Shown here in pieces: positions 17,774-26,426 of a DNA stretch of 64,000 nt. The DNA is taken from positions 203,279 to 267,278 of the forward strand of contig JBCCBP010000002.1 in assembly GCA_039033995.1 (NCBI GenBank), in the 5' to 3' direction. Origin of the DNA: CALBPI01 sp039033995 (GTDB lineage Bacteria; Pseudomonadota; Gammaproteobacteria; Steroidobacterales; Woeseiaceae). Under the pieces are notes generated by a model, which saw only the letters and a list, made by a program, of their open reading frames with translations, was not told the DNA's origin and did no database searches. How positions within the stretch are numbered: position 1 is the stretch's first letter; the number at the start of each line of letters is the position of its first letter. Position numbers and translations under genes: made by a program.

Positions 17774-18717
17774 TGCGACAGCCTGCCTGGCGTACAACAA
17801 CATCGATCGCAGTGGCGCGTACGCGTGCAGATCTGCTGCACAAGACACGCGCCTATTTCGCGAGACAGCGCGTGCTCGAGGTACAGACACCCTGCCTGTC
17901 GCGAGTAGCAGTCAGCGATTTGCATATCGACAGTGTTGTAGCGCACGTGGCCAGTCATCGTGCATTCCTACGCACGTCACCCGAGTACGCAATGAAGCGT
18001 TTGTTAGCCAGCGGTTATCCGGATATCTACGAGATAGGGCGGGTTTTTCGTGATGGCGAACAAGGCAAACGCCATCAACCAGAATTCACAATGATTGAGT
18101 GGTATCGACACGAGTTCGGCTTGCAGGAGATCATCGACGACACGACAGCACTGCTCGGACACTTGTGCGGCGACCTGCTCACGACGGGCATCGAGCAATA
18201 CACGTATGACGATGCACTCGAACAAACGACGGGCCTTCGCAGTGACTCGCCAACACAGGACGTGATCGACTATGTGGGGGCCGACGTCGCGACAACCTTC
18301 GATTATGAACACGATGCATTGCTTGAGTACTTATTCGATACGGTAATCGCTAGTGATTTTCGCTCGAATTGTCTCACCGTCGTGTCCCACTACCCGGCCT
18401 CGATGGCCGCGCTCGCCGAGATTAGCCAACACTGCCAACGAGCACTGCGTTTTGAAGTCTATGTCGGCGCTCTTGAACTCGCGAATGGATTCGTCGAATT
18501 GCGCGATGCCAAAGAACAGCGCGCCAGATTCGAACGTGACCTGACCGCCAGGGCCCAACGAAATAAGCCTGTGGAGCCACTCGATGAGCGTTTTCTGGCC
18601 GCCTTGTCGACCGGCCTGCCGAACTGCGCCGGCGTCGCGGTTGGTTTCGATCGCGTAGTGATGCTCGCGACCGGCGAGAAAGACATTCGTCACGTTGTCA
18701 GTTTTTCAGAACTTTGA
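17773..18717 (+). CDS. epmA: EF-P lysine aminoacylase EpmA
   Basis: Class II lysyl-tRNA synthetase paralogue without an anticodon domain; attaches (R)-beta-lysine to a lysine of elongation factor P. The 314-residue protein carries the class II motifs FRDGEQGKRHQPEFTMIEW (motif 2) and GVAVGFDRVVML (motif 3), plus LELANGFVEL. It is much shorter than LysS, which excludes a normal synthetase. It overlaps psd by 1 nt. Its substrate, efp, lies 0.5 kb away on the other strand. The partner epmB is not in the window. Confidence 0.95.
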   Translation: MRQPAWRTTTSIAVARTRADLLHKTRAYFARQRVLEVQTPCLSRVAVSDLHIDSVVAHVASHRAFLRTSPEYAMKRLLASGYPDIYEIGRVFRDGEQGKRHQPEFTMIEWYRHEFGLQEIIDDTTALLGHLCGDLLTTGIEQYTYDDALEQTTGLRSDSPTQDVIDYVGADVATTFDYEHDALLEYLFDTVIASDFRSNCLTVVSHYPASMAALAEISQHCQRALRFEVYVGALELANGFVELRDAKEQRARFERDLTARAQRNKPVEPLDERFLAALSTGLPNCAGVAVGFDRVVMLATGEKDIRHVVSFSEL

Positions 18718-19229
18718 TGGTCTTAGATGCTATGGACGACAATACCGATTATGCGCTTCTGTTAGCACAAGCGACGGCACTGACCGAATCAGAACCCGAT
18801 TCGCTGGCTAATCTCAGCAACATCTCCGCGCTGTTGTTCGAGACAATCACTGGTCTTAACTGGTGCGGTTTCTACTTTAAGCGCGGCGACGAGCTGGTAC
18901 TGGGGCCGTTCCAAGGGCGCTCTGCTTGTACCCGCATCGCGTGGGGTAAAGGCGTATGCGGCACGGCCGCTGCGACTGGCGAAACCCAGCGTATTGCCGA
19001 TGTGCATGTCTTTGAGGGCCACATCGCGTGTGACGCAGCAAGCGAGTCGGAAATCGTCATACCCCTAATGGTCGCAAACGAAGTGATCGGTGTACTTGAT
19101 ATCGATAGCCCACGGAAAGCACGTTTTTCAGCGCAAGATCAGTCGGGAATCGAACCTATCGCCAAACTGTGCGAGCGTCTGCTCGCCAATGAAAGGGACA
19201 GCCTCGGCTTACTATCGGGTCGTGGCTAG
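18717..19229 (+). CDS. msrC: Free methionine-(R)-sulfoxide reductase (GAF domain)
   Basis: Reduces free methionine-R-sulfoxide in the cytoplasm. The 170-residue single GAF domain has the three cysteines of the fRMsr family: C71 in SACTRIAWGKGVCG, C81 in the same block and C105 in HIACDAASESE. ATG 18717 overlaps the epmA stop by one base. A second ATG lies 15 nt downstream. The 3' end overlaps the convergent efp gene by 4 nt. Confidence 0.9.
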   Translation: MVLDAMDDNTDYALLLAQATALTESEPDSLANLSNISALLFETITGLNWCGFYFKRGDELVLGPFQGRSACTRIAWGKGVCGTAAATGETQRIADVHVFEGHIACDAASESEIVIPLMVANEVIGVLDIDSPRKARFSAQDQSGIEPIAKLCERLLANERDSLGLLSGRG

Positions 19230-19795
19230 TCCTTGACGCGCGAGACATACTCGCCGGTGCGAGTATCGACCCGAATCATCTCACCCTCTTCCAGAAACAG
19301 CGGCACACGCACGGTGGCACCGGTTTCCAAAGTCGCCGGTTTGACACCGCCCTGCGCCGTATCCCCTTTCAAACCGGGATCGGTCTGGGTAATTTTGAGC
19401 TCTACAAAATTCGGGGCAGCGACACTCAGCGGTGAGCCATTCCACAACGTGACGCTGCAGGTGTCCTGATCTTTCAACCATGGCGTCGCCTCGGCGACCG
19501 CCGCTTGCGCAGCCGGATACTGGTCGTAAGTTTCGGGGTCCATGAAGTACCAGAATTCACCGTCCGTATAGAGGTATTGCATTTCGGTTTCAAGGACGTC
19601 TGCCGCCTCGACACTCTCACCGGACTTAAACGTCTTGTCGAGCACCTTGTTGGTCTTCAGGTTGCGGACTTTGACCCGGTTAAACGCTTGACCCTTGCCC
19701 GGTTTGACGAATTCATTCTCGACAATGTTGTACGGATCGCCGTCCAGCATGATCTTCAGTCCAGACTTAAATTCGTTGGTGCTATAACTCGCCAT
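19226..19795 (-). CDS. efp: Translation elongation factor P
   Basis: Relieves ribosome stalling at polyproline. The 189-residue protein has three beta-barrel domains and the modifiable lysine K34 in VKPGKGQAF. K34 is the target of EpmA-type beta-lysylation, consistent with epmA nearby. ATG 19795 matches the family N-terminus (MASYSTNEFKSG); the frame is open for 28 more codons upstream but these do not resemble EF-P. It faces the fimX-like gene across about 250 nt of divergent intergenic DNA. Confidence 0.97.
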   Translation of the reverse strand: MASYSTNEFKSGLKIMLDGDPYNIVENEFVKPGKGQAFNRVKVRNLKTNKVLDKTFKSGESVEAADVLETEMQYLYTDGEFWYFMDPETYDQYPAAQAAVAEATPWLKDQDTCSVTLWNGSPLSVAAPNFVELKITQTDPGLKGDTAQGGVKPATLETGATVRVPLFLEEGEMIRVDTRTGEYVSRVKD

Positions 19796-20045
19796 TGATG
19801 CGCGCCCTTTTCGCTGCAGGTATGCAAGTGCCATGGTAACCCGCCGGATCTGTCGCGGTAAACGTAACGAGCGCAGCACGGGTCTTGAATACGAGACAGG
19901 CTAGCCAAAAATCCACCTAAGTCACTGATGAAACGGATATAACGGAACTAGTTCACGTTTTGAACTCAGGCTCTCCGTGCCGCGGCAGCTCCTGTAATAG
20001 ACTGAAGCACTCGAAAAACCCAACGATCACGTACGGATACACGCT

Positions 20046-22100
20046 TTGTCTACGCCTCGCCAAATCAACATCACCATCGTTAGTCACGCTCAGGATGATG
20101 CTGAGATGATTAACCGTACCTTGCGAAATGCCGGGCTGGCTGCGCGGTGTGAATGGTGTCAGGACGCGGACTCATTCGCGCGACAGGTATCGCCTGAGAC
20201 GCATCTGGTCATCGCGCGTCGGGATCAGCAGTCGCCGTCTCCTGCGGCCATTTGTGCCGTCGCCCATAAGCAGGATTTTCCGCTGGCCACGCTTTGGCTC
20301 GACGACGTCGCGGACGACGTTGTGATCACCGAGGCATTGCGCGCGGGCGCGGCCGATGTCTTGCCGGCAAACAACCTCGAGCGACTGGCACTGACGTTGG
20401 AGCGGACGCTTCAACATGCCGAGTTGGAACGACGGATCAACCATTCCCGTCACGACGCCGCGACCATTCAAAAACAAATCAGCTCATTGATCGACAATGT
20501 GCCGGATGCGATTGCACACGTACAGGAAGGCATCATCGTCGAAGTCAACAAAGCGTGGGTTAATCTGGTAGGTCAAAAATCCGATGACGATTGTGTCGCG
20601 ACACCACTGATGGATGCAGTGTCCAAAAACAGTCAGGATGCGCTGAAAGGCGCACTCAAAGCGATCAGCATGGACCGCTGGCCGGGAGAACCGTTAGACG
20701 TTGAATTAACGAAATCTGATGGCAGCGACGTCTACGTGCCAATGCTGCTCGAGGCCGCGCACTTCGATGGTGAGCCCGCTGTGCGCATCGCAGTCAAGCC
20801 GCAGGAGCAAGACGACAAACGTGTCAATTCTTTATTGCGGGACGCGGCGAAAAAAGATCCCAGCACATTCCTCTATCACCGAAAGTACTTCCTAAAGTTG
20901 ATCCAACATCGACTTGAGACCCCTCTCGAACAGGGTCAGCGTTTCCTAGCGTGGATCCGCATTGATGACTTCCGCAGCATCCGTGACGAACTCGGCGTGT
21001 TGCTCAGTGAGGAAGTGCTCGCCGATTTTGCGGAGTTTCTCCGCCAGCGTATCGACCGGGCCGATATCGCGGGACGGTTCGAAGGCACAGCGTTTACACT
21101 GTTGATGGAACGCGGTAGCGAGCAAGAGGCAATCAACTGGGCGAAAGCCTTCGCACACGCGGTTGGCGAGCGCGTATTCGGTGCCGGTGACCGAACACTC
21201 AGCCTTAGTTGCGGCATTGGTATTTGTCCACACAATGCGGTCGCACCAACGGTCGAAGATCTGATGAACATCAGCGAGCAGACTTACCGCAGCGCGCACA
21301 GCGCAGGACGCGGTCAGGTTCGGCTGCACGAAACGGATGACGAGGATACGCGCATCAGAAACCACGATGCCATGTGGGCCAAGCGCATCACCGAGGCACT
21401 GAAGGAAAACAGGTTCCGCTTGTTGCAACAGCCTATCGCCGCGCTGGACGGCGAAGCGTCGACCATGTTCGACATCCTCGTGCGCATGGTGAATGAGCAA
21501 GACGAGGTGATTGCGCCCTCCGAGTTTTTACCTGCGGCGAAACGCAGCCATATGTTGCACGCCATCGACCGCTGGGTTATCGGGGCATCGATGGCGTTGT
21601 GTCGGGAGCGTCGACCGGATCTCGTGTTTCTGAGGATGAGCGAGCAGTCACTGATCGATAAATCGTTCACCGCATGGCTGAAGACCATGATCAGTCGCGC
21701 GCAAATCAATCCGGCCACCGTGTGTTTTCAGGTGACCGAAGAAACCGCACTGAGCTACCTGAAAGCCACGGCACAACTATCAACCTTCGTGCGCGCACTG
21801 GGATGTCGCTTTGCGATCGAGCATTGTGGTATTTCCGATAAATCGGAAAAACTTGTTGGTAATCTGCCGCTCGACTTCGTCAAGATTGACGGCGCTCTGA
21901 TTGCCAATCTGTCATCCGACGACGATGCACGTGCGCGTACCAAAGCGATTGTTGAAGCTGCGACGAACCGCTCTATCCAGACAATTGCCGAGAAAGTTCA
22001 GGATGCCAACACCATGGCTGCGCTATGGCAGCTCGGCATTAGTTTTATGCAAGGTCATTACGTACAAGAACCGGAAGTGGTACTCCAGGAATCCGCTTAA
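20046..22100 (+). CDS. FimX-like REC-PAS-GGDEF-EAL protein with degenerate catalytic motifs
   Basis: A 684-residue cytoplasmic protein. It has an N-terminal receiver-like domain (about 1-125), a PAS domain (about 145-250), a GGDEF domain (about 270-430) and an EAL domain (about 440-680). The GGDEF motif is replaced by EGTAF at 346-350, and EAL by DIL at 476-478 (FDILVR). Neither cyclase nor phosphodiesterase activity is therefore expected. This architecture with lost motifs is that of FimX, a c-di-GMP receptor that controls type IV pili in Pseudomonas and Xanthomonas. The receiver lacks a convincing phospho-acceptor context. The start is TTG at 20046. A FimV-like gene follows after 31 nt. Confidence 0.85.
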   Translation: MSTPRQINITIVSHAQDDAEMINRTLRNAGLAARCEWCQDADSFARQVSPETHLVIARRDQQSPSPAAICAVAHKQDFPLATLWLDDVADDVVITEALRAGAADVLPANNLERLALTLERTLQHAELERRINHSRHDAATIQKQISSLIDNVPDAIAHVQEGIIVEVNKAWVNLVGQKSDDDCVATPLMDAVSKNSQDALKGALKAISMDRWPGEPLDVELTKSDGSDVYVPMLLEAAHFDGEPAVRIAVKPQEQDDKRVNSLLRDAAKKDPSTFLYHRKYFLKLIQHRLETPLEQGQRFLAWIRIDDFRSIRDELGVLLSEEVLADFAEFLRQRIDRADIAGRFEGTAFTLLMERGSEQEAINWAKAFAHAVGERVFGAGDRTLSLSCGIGICPHNAVAPTVEDLMNISEQTYRSAHSAGRGQVRLHETDDEDTRIRNHDAMWAKRITEALKENRFRLLQQPIAALDGEASTMFDILVRMVNEQDEVIAPSEFLPAAKRSHMLHAIDRWVIGASMALCRERRPDLVFLRMSEQSLIDKSFTAWLKTMISRAQINPATVCFQVTEETALSYLKATAQLSTFVRALGCRFAIEHCGISDKSEKLVGNLPLDFVKIDGALIANLSSDDDARARTKAIVEAATNRSIQTIAEKVQDANTMAALWQLGISFMQGHYVQEPEVVLQESA

Positions 22101-22131
22101 GCACCGGAAACATCTCGAGGGAGAACGAATC

Positions 22132-24120
22132 ATGCAACCCGCAACGAACAAGATTGCCGCCGCCGTCGCACTGGCACTCGGGGTCCTAGCAAGCCCCGGC
22201 AATGCGCTTGAGCTAGGCGAAATCAAGGTCCGCTCGGCGTTAGGGGAACGCCTGGTTGCAGAACTGCCGATTGGCGCGGACGATGCCGGTCTGTCACCAG
22301 ACTGCTTCAGCGTAAGAAGCGATACGCTGCTCGAAGATAGCAACATCGTCAATATTCGCCTCAATGGCCGGTCTCTGTTGATTCAATCGAACAAAGTTGT
22401 CACAGAGCCGATCGTGATGTTGAGTGTGACTGCGAAGTGTAATTCGCTGGCATCGTTGCGACGCGACTACACACTGTTTATCAATCCACCAAACCGTGTC
22501 AGCTCGGCACAGCGCGCTGCGTTGCGCCTCGACAGCGCACCGACTCGCGACACGATGCCGGCGGCTCGTCAACGTATTGCTACGACGGACTCGTCACGAC
22601 CACGCAAAACCACTAGCCGCACGCCGATCAACGGCGCACGCTACGAGGTGCAGCAAGGAGACAGCGTATCGGCAATCGCCATGCGGATGGGAGCGAAAGG
22701 CGCCGATCTCTGGCCCACCGTCAAGAAAATCGTTGCGGAAAACCCCGACGCCTTCATTAACGGTGACGCGGACCGCCTGTTAGCGGGAGCCGTGCTGGCG
22801 TTACCAGTCGCCCTGTCCGCCAGCCTGCCGCAACCCGTTGCGACGACGACGACGAACGTCGCGCCTATTGAGGTCACGGAACCACCCACCGTTTCAACTG
22901 CTTCGCCTTCTCCGGATGAACCACCGCCTGCCACGAGCATGCCGGTCACGCAGGAGCGCGTCGCGTTGATGGACGCGATTGCGGAAAGCGACGCCGAGCT
23001 CGCATCGGTACGCGAAGAGATCGCCGCGTTACAACGGCAATTAGCGATCGGAGAGACCCCGACCGTCAGTGATAGCCCCTTCGTACAGGCAGAACCTGAA
23101 CCGATACAGGCAACGCCCGCGGCTGTCGTTGCCGATAGCACCGTCAACAATGCGGCGCCATCCTCGTGGGGTAAGTTTTTCGCGTTCATCCTTGGCGGTG
23201 CGAGTCTGCTGGTCATCGCCGTTCTGTGGCGGATGCAACAACAAGCGCGCAGCCGACGACAACGGCAGCGTGAAGCAGCGCAATGGACGCCAGCACGAGC
23301 GGAGCGACCGCGGACGCATCGCACAAAACCGATGTCCGCAGCCGGCGCTCGTCGTGCCGCGACGGAAGAAAACTACTTCGTCCGCGAGGATGACAGCGAC
23401 GATAAGTTGACGGTACTCGATCACGATTTCAGTGACGATGTCGGCCAGCGTACGGATAACCTGACGTTGGAATCCACCTACGGGTATCGATCACGCCTAG
23501 AAGACGCTCAGCCTGACGCGACGGCAGCGCAACAGGAGGATGCATGGCTGGTCGAGAATACTGACCGTTTCGAAATCCCGAGTGCAGATATCAGCGCACA
23601 ATCGCCAGCACCGTTTATCGACGAACCGACCGCAGAAATGCCGCGTGCAGAGGCAGCGGATCGTTCCGGCGAGACAACCATCGACGAGCAGTCGCTCGAA
23701 ATGCTCGCGAAAGACTACGAACATGAATTCACACGGACGCAGCAACTGGAGAAAGCGTTAGCGCAAGCCGCGCTGGCCAGCGGTATTGCCAACATCGTTG
23801 ACGACGCCAAGCGCGCAGGAGAGCCGGTCAATATCGACGACACCGTCGAGCAAATCGTTCAAGCCTCAACCGGTGATACCACTCAGACAATGCCACCCGA
23901 GGAGCTGCGACGCGCTTCGGCAGAGGACAACGAAGAAGCCATTCGTGAGTTTACCGAAACGATTGCAGAAGAAGACGCAACTTTGCAAATGAATGCCGAC
24001 ACCGATGATCTCGGATTCGATATCACATCGACATTTCAGGCGGACATCGATGACATTGCGGAAACGGACGACGAGGATGGCACCGAGATCATGCAACGCA
24101 CAGGGATTCGCAAAGGCTGA
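22132..24120 (+). CDS. Second FimV-like protein, short form without the TPR/C-terminal module
   Basis: A 662-residue protein starting at an ATG behind GAGGGAG. It has a signal peptide (ending GNA), a FimV N-terminal domain (LELGEIKVRSALGERL, compare GLGEITTRSALNEP in the first copy), a LysM domain at about 171-225, a Pro/Thr linker with a coiled coil (280-306), one transmembrane helix (about 348-366) and an acidic cytoplasmic tail. Unlike the 994-residue FimV at 9554-12538, the tail shows no clear TPR and no conserved C-terminal FimV helices. Its place behind the FimX-like gene suggests a role in pilus or polar regulation, which is inferred from context. Confidence 0.8.
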   Translation: MQPATNKIAAAVALALGVLASPGNALELGEIKVRSALGERLVAELPIGADDAGLSPDCFSVRSDTLLEDSNIVNIRLNGRSLLIQSNKVVTEPIVMLSVTAKCNSLASLRRDYTLFINPPNRVSSAQRAALRLDSAPTRDTMPAARQRIATTDSSRPRKTTSRTPINGARYEVQQGDSVSAIAMRMGAKGADLWPTVKKIVAENPDAFINGDADRLLAGAVLALPVALSASLPQPVATTTTNVAPIEVTEPPTVSTASPSPDEPPPATSMPVTQERVALMDAIAESDAELASVREEIAALQRQLAIGETPTVSDSPFVQAEPEPIQATPAAVVADSTVNNAAPSSWGKFFAFILGGASLLVIAVLWRMQQQARSRRQRQREAAQWTPARAERPRTHRTKPMSAAGARRAATEENYFVREDDSDDKLTVLDHDFSDDVGQRTDNLTLESTYGYRSRLEDAQPDATAAQQEDAWLVENTDRFEIPSADISAQSPAPFIDEPTAEMPRAEAADRSGETTIDEQSLEMLAKDYEHEFTRTQQLEKALAQAALASGIANIVDDAKRAGEPVNIDDTVEQIVQASTGDTTQTMPPEELRRASAEDNEEAIREFTETIAEEDATLQMNADTDDLGFDITSTFQADIDDIAETDDEDGTEIMQRTGIRKG

Positions 24121-24140
24121 TTATCCAGCGCGAGCCGTTG

Positions 24141-26384
24141 CTAGCCGAGCGAGAGTCGGTCCACGCGCCGGTAATTGCGCGACAGCATCTGTCCTCGGTT
24201 GCCACGGGTTCCGACATACTGCTCGAGATCCTGTGACTTCAGCGTCATATGCCGATCCGCACAATGTACGACCAGGCTAGCGCCGGCTGGCAATGCCTGT
24301 ATCGCCACCATGTGCTCTTCTCCAGCAACGAATTTCTTGCGTGGGATGTCCATAATCTTGTTGCCCTTGCCACGGGTCAGCTCCGGTAGATCGTCGAGAT
24401 CAAACACGAGAAGTCGGCCAATGCTGCTCACCGCCGCGATCATTTCTCCTTCGCTCCACTCCGTTGCAGAGGGTACCAACACGTCGGCACCCGTCGGCAC
24501 GTTCAGCATTGCCTTCCCTGCCTTGGCGCGGCTCAGCAGGTTCTCTGCCAGCACCACGAATCCGTAACCGGCACTGGTCGCCACCACGTACCGCTGATCA
24601 GTAGCTCCAAACATCACCCCCGCGAAACGCGCGCCGTCAGGTGGATTGAAATGGCTCGACAAGGGTTCGCCCTGCCCGCGCGCAGAAGGTAACGCGTGGG
24701 CGATTAGACTATAGACCCGACCCGCGCTATCGAGAAACAATGCGGTCTGGTTGCTCTTGCCTTGACCCGCATCGAGATAGCCGTCGCCCGACTTGTAATT
24801 GAGAGAACGCGGGTCAATCTCATGGCCCTTCGCGGCGCGCGCCCAGCCGCGTTCCGACAGGACGACTGTGACAGGCTCGCTGGCGACCAACGCCGTTTCA
24901 TCTAGAGCCTTGCCGGCTTCCCGCTCAACGATACGCGTCCGTCGTTCATCACCAAATTCTTCCGTGTCAGCCAGTATTTCCTTCTTGACCAGGGTCTTCA
25001 ATCGAGCATCGCTACCGAGTATTTTTTCAAGCTCGACTTTTTCCGCTTGCAAGGACTCCTGCTCGCCACGAATCTTGAATTCCTCCAGTTTGGCAAGATT
25101 ACGTAAGCGGAGGTTGAGTATTGCATCGGCCTGAATTTCGCTGAGCTTGAAACGTCTCATTAGTTCGGCGCGAGGTTCATCCTCTTCGCGAATAATCCGA
25201 ATCACTTCGTCGATATTCAGGTAAGCGACCAGCAGGCCGTCGAGGATGTGCAGTCGATCTTCGACCTTTCCGAGCCGATGCTCGAGCCGCCGGATGACGG
25301 TGGACTTTCTGAACGATAGCCATTCCACAAGCATCTCGCGCAGTGCAAAAACACGCGGTGCGCCGTTCAATCCGATCACATTCAAATTGACACGCAGCGT
25401 CCGCTCCAATGCCGTCGTTGCGAATAGATGTGACATCAGTGCATCGACGTCGACGCGGCGACTTTTTGGTGTAATCACCAACCGCACCGGCGCCTCGTGA
25501 TCCGACTCATCCCGCAAGTCTTCCACCATCGGTAATTTCTTGGCGCGCATTTGAGCGGCAATCTGTTCCAGCACCTTCGCGCCGGAGGTTTGGTAGGGTA
25601 ACTCGGTGATAACGATATCGTCGTCTTCACGCGTCCATACCGCCCTCGCGCGCAGCGTACCGTTACCGGTTTCGTACACCTGACGAATTTCTTCCGCTGA
25701 TGAGATTAACTCTCCTCCGGTCGGGAAGTCGGGACCCTGAATATGCACCAGCAAATCGTCGAGGGTCGAGCGCGGCTTTTCGAGCAATTGCACCAACGCT
25801 CCGCTGACCTCGCCGAGGTTGTGCGGTGGAATATCGGTCGACATGCCGACCGCAATACCGCTCGTACCGTTGAGCAACAGATTCGGCAGGCGTGCGGGCA
25901 GATTGACCGGCTCGTCGATGGTGCCGTCGAAATTAGGTTGCCAATCGACGGTCCCTTGCCCAAGCTCCGACAACAACGAAGCGGCGTACGGCCGCAACTT
26001 AGCTTCGGTATACCGCATTGCCGCGAATGACTTGGGGTCATCCGGAGAGCCCCAGTTGCCCTGCCCGAAGATAGTTGGATACCGGTAAGAAAACTCCTGC
26101 GCCATCAGCACCATCGCTTCGTAACACGCAGAATCACCATGCGGATGGAATTTGCCGATGACATCGCCGATCGTACGCGCCGACTTCTTGGGCTTCGCAT
26201 TAGCCGCGAGGTTGAGCTCGCTCATGGCATAAATGATGCGACGCTGAACCGGTTTCAGACCATCGCCAATATGTGGTAGCGCGCGATCGAGAATGACGTA
26301 CATCGAGTAATCCAGATAGGCTTTCTCGGTGTACTCACGCAGTGGCATCTGCTCGACGCCTTCAAGATTCAGTTCGTTCTGCAT
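24141..26384 (-). CDS. parC: DNA topoisomerase IV subunit A
   Basis: Decatenates daughter chromosomes together with ParE. The 747-residue protein has the active-site tyrosine Y125 in AAMRYTEAKL and the quinolone region HPHGDSACYEAM with Ser85 and Glu89, matching the susceptible residues Ser80 and Glu84 of E. coli. The C-terminal beta-pinwheel is shorter than in GyrA, which supports ParC. It lies 42 nt downstream of parE. Confidence 0.97.
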   Translation of the reverse strand: MQNELNLEGVEQMPLREYTEKAYLDYSMYVILDRALPHIGDGLKPVQRRIIYAMSELNLAANAKPKKSARTIGDVIGKFHPHGDSACYEAMVLMAQEFSYRYPTIFGQGNWGSPDDPKSFAAMRYTEAKLRPYAASLLSELGQGTVDWQPNFDGTIDEPVNLPARLPNLLLNGTSGIAVGMSTDIPPHNLGEVSGALVQLLEKPRSTLDDLLVHIQGPDFPTGGELISSAEEIRQVYETGNGTLRARAVWTREDDDIVITELPYQTSGAKVLEQIAAQMRAKKLPMVEDLRDESDHEAPVRLVITPKSRRVDVDALMSHLFATTALERTLRVNLNVIGLNGAPRVFALREMLVEWLSFRKSTVIRRLEHRLGKVEDRLHILDGLLVAYLNIDEVIRIIREEDEPRAELMRRFKLSEIQADAILNLRLRNLAKLEEFKIRGEQESLQAEKVELEKILGSDARLKTLVKKEILADTEEFGDERRTRIVEREAGKALDETALVASEPVTVVLSERGWARAAKGHEIDPRSLNYKSGDGYLDAGQGKSNQTALFLDSAGRVYSLIAHALPSARGQGEPLSSHFNPPDGARFAGVMFGATDQRYVVATSAGYGFVVLAENLLSRAKAGKAMLNVPTGADVLVPSATEWSEGEMIAAVSSIGRLLVFDLDDLPELTRGKGNKIMDIPRKKFVAGEEHMVAIQALPAGASLVVHCADRHMTLKSQDLEQYVGTRGNRGQMLSRNYRRVDRLSLG

Positions 26385-26426
26385 TCAGGCAGATTCCTTT
26401 ATAGAGCGATCAGTGGCCATGACGAC

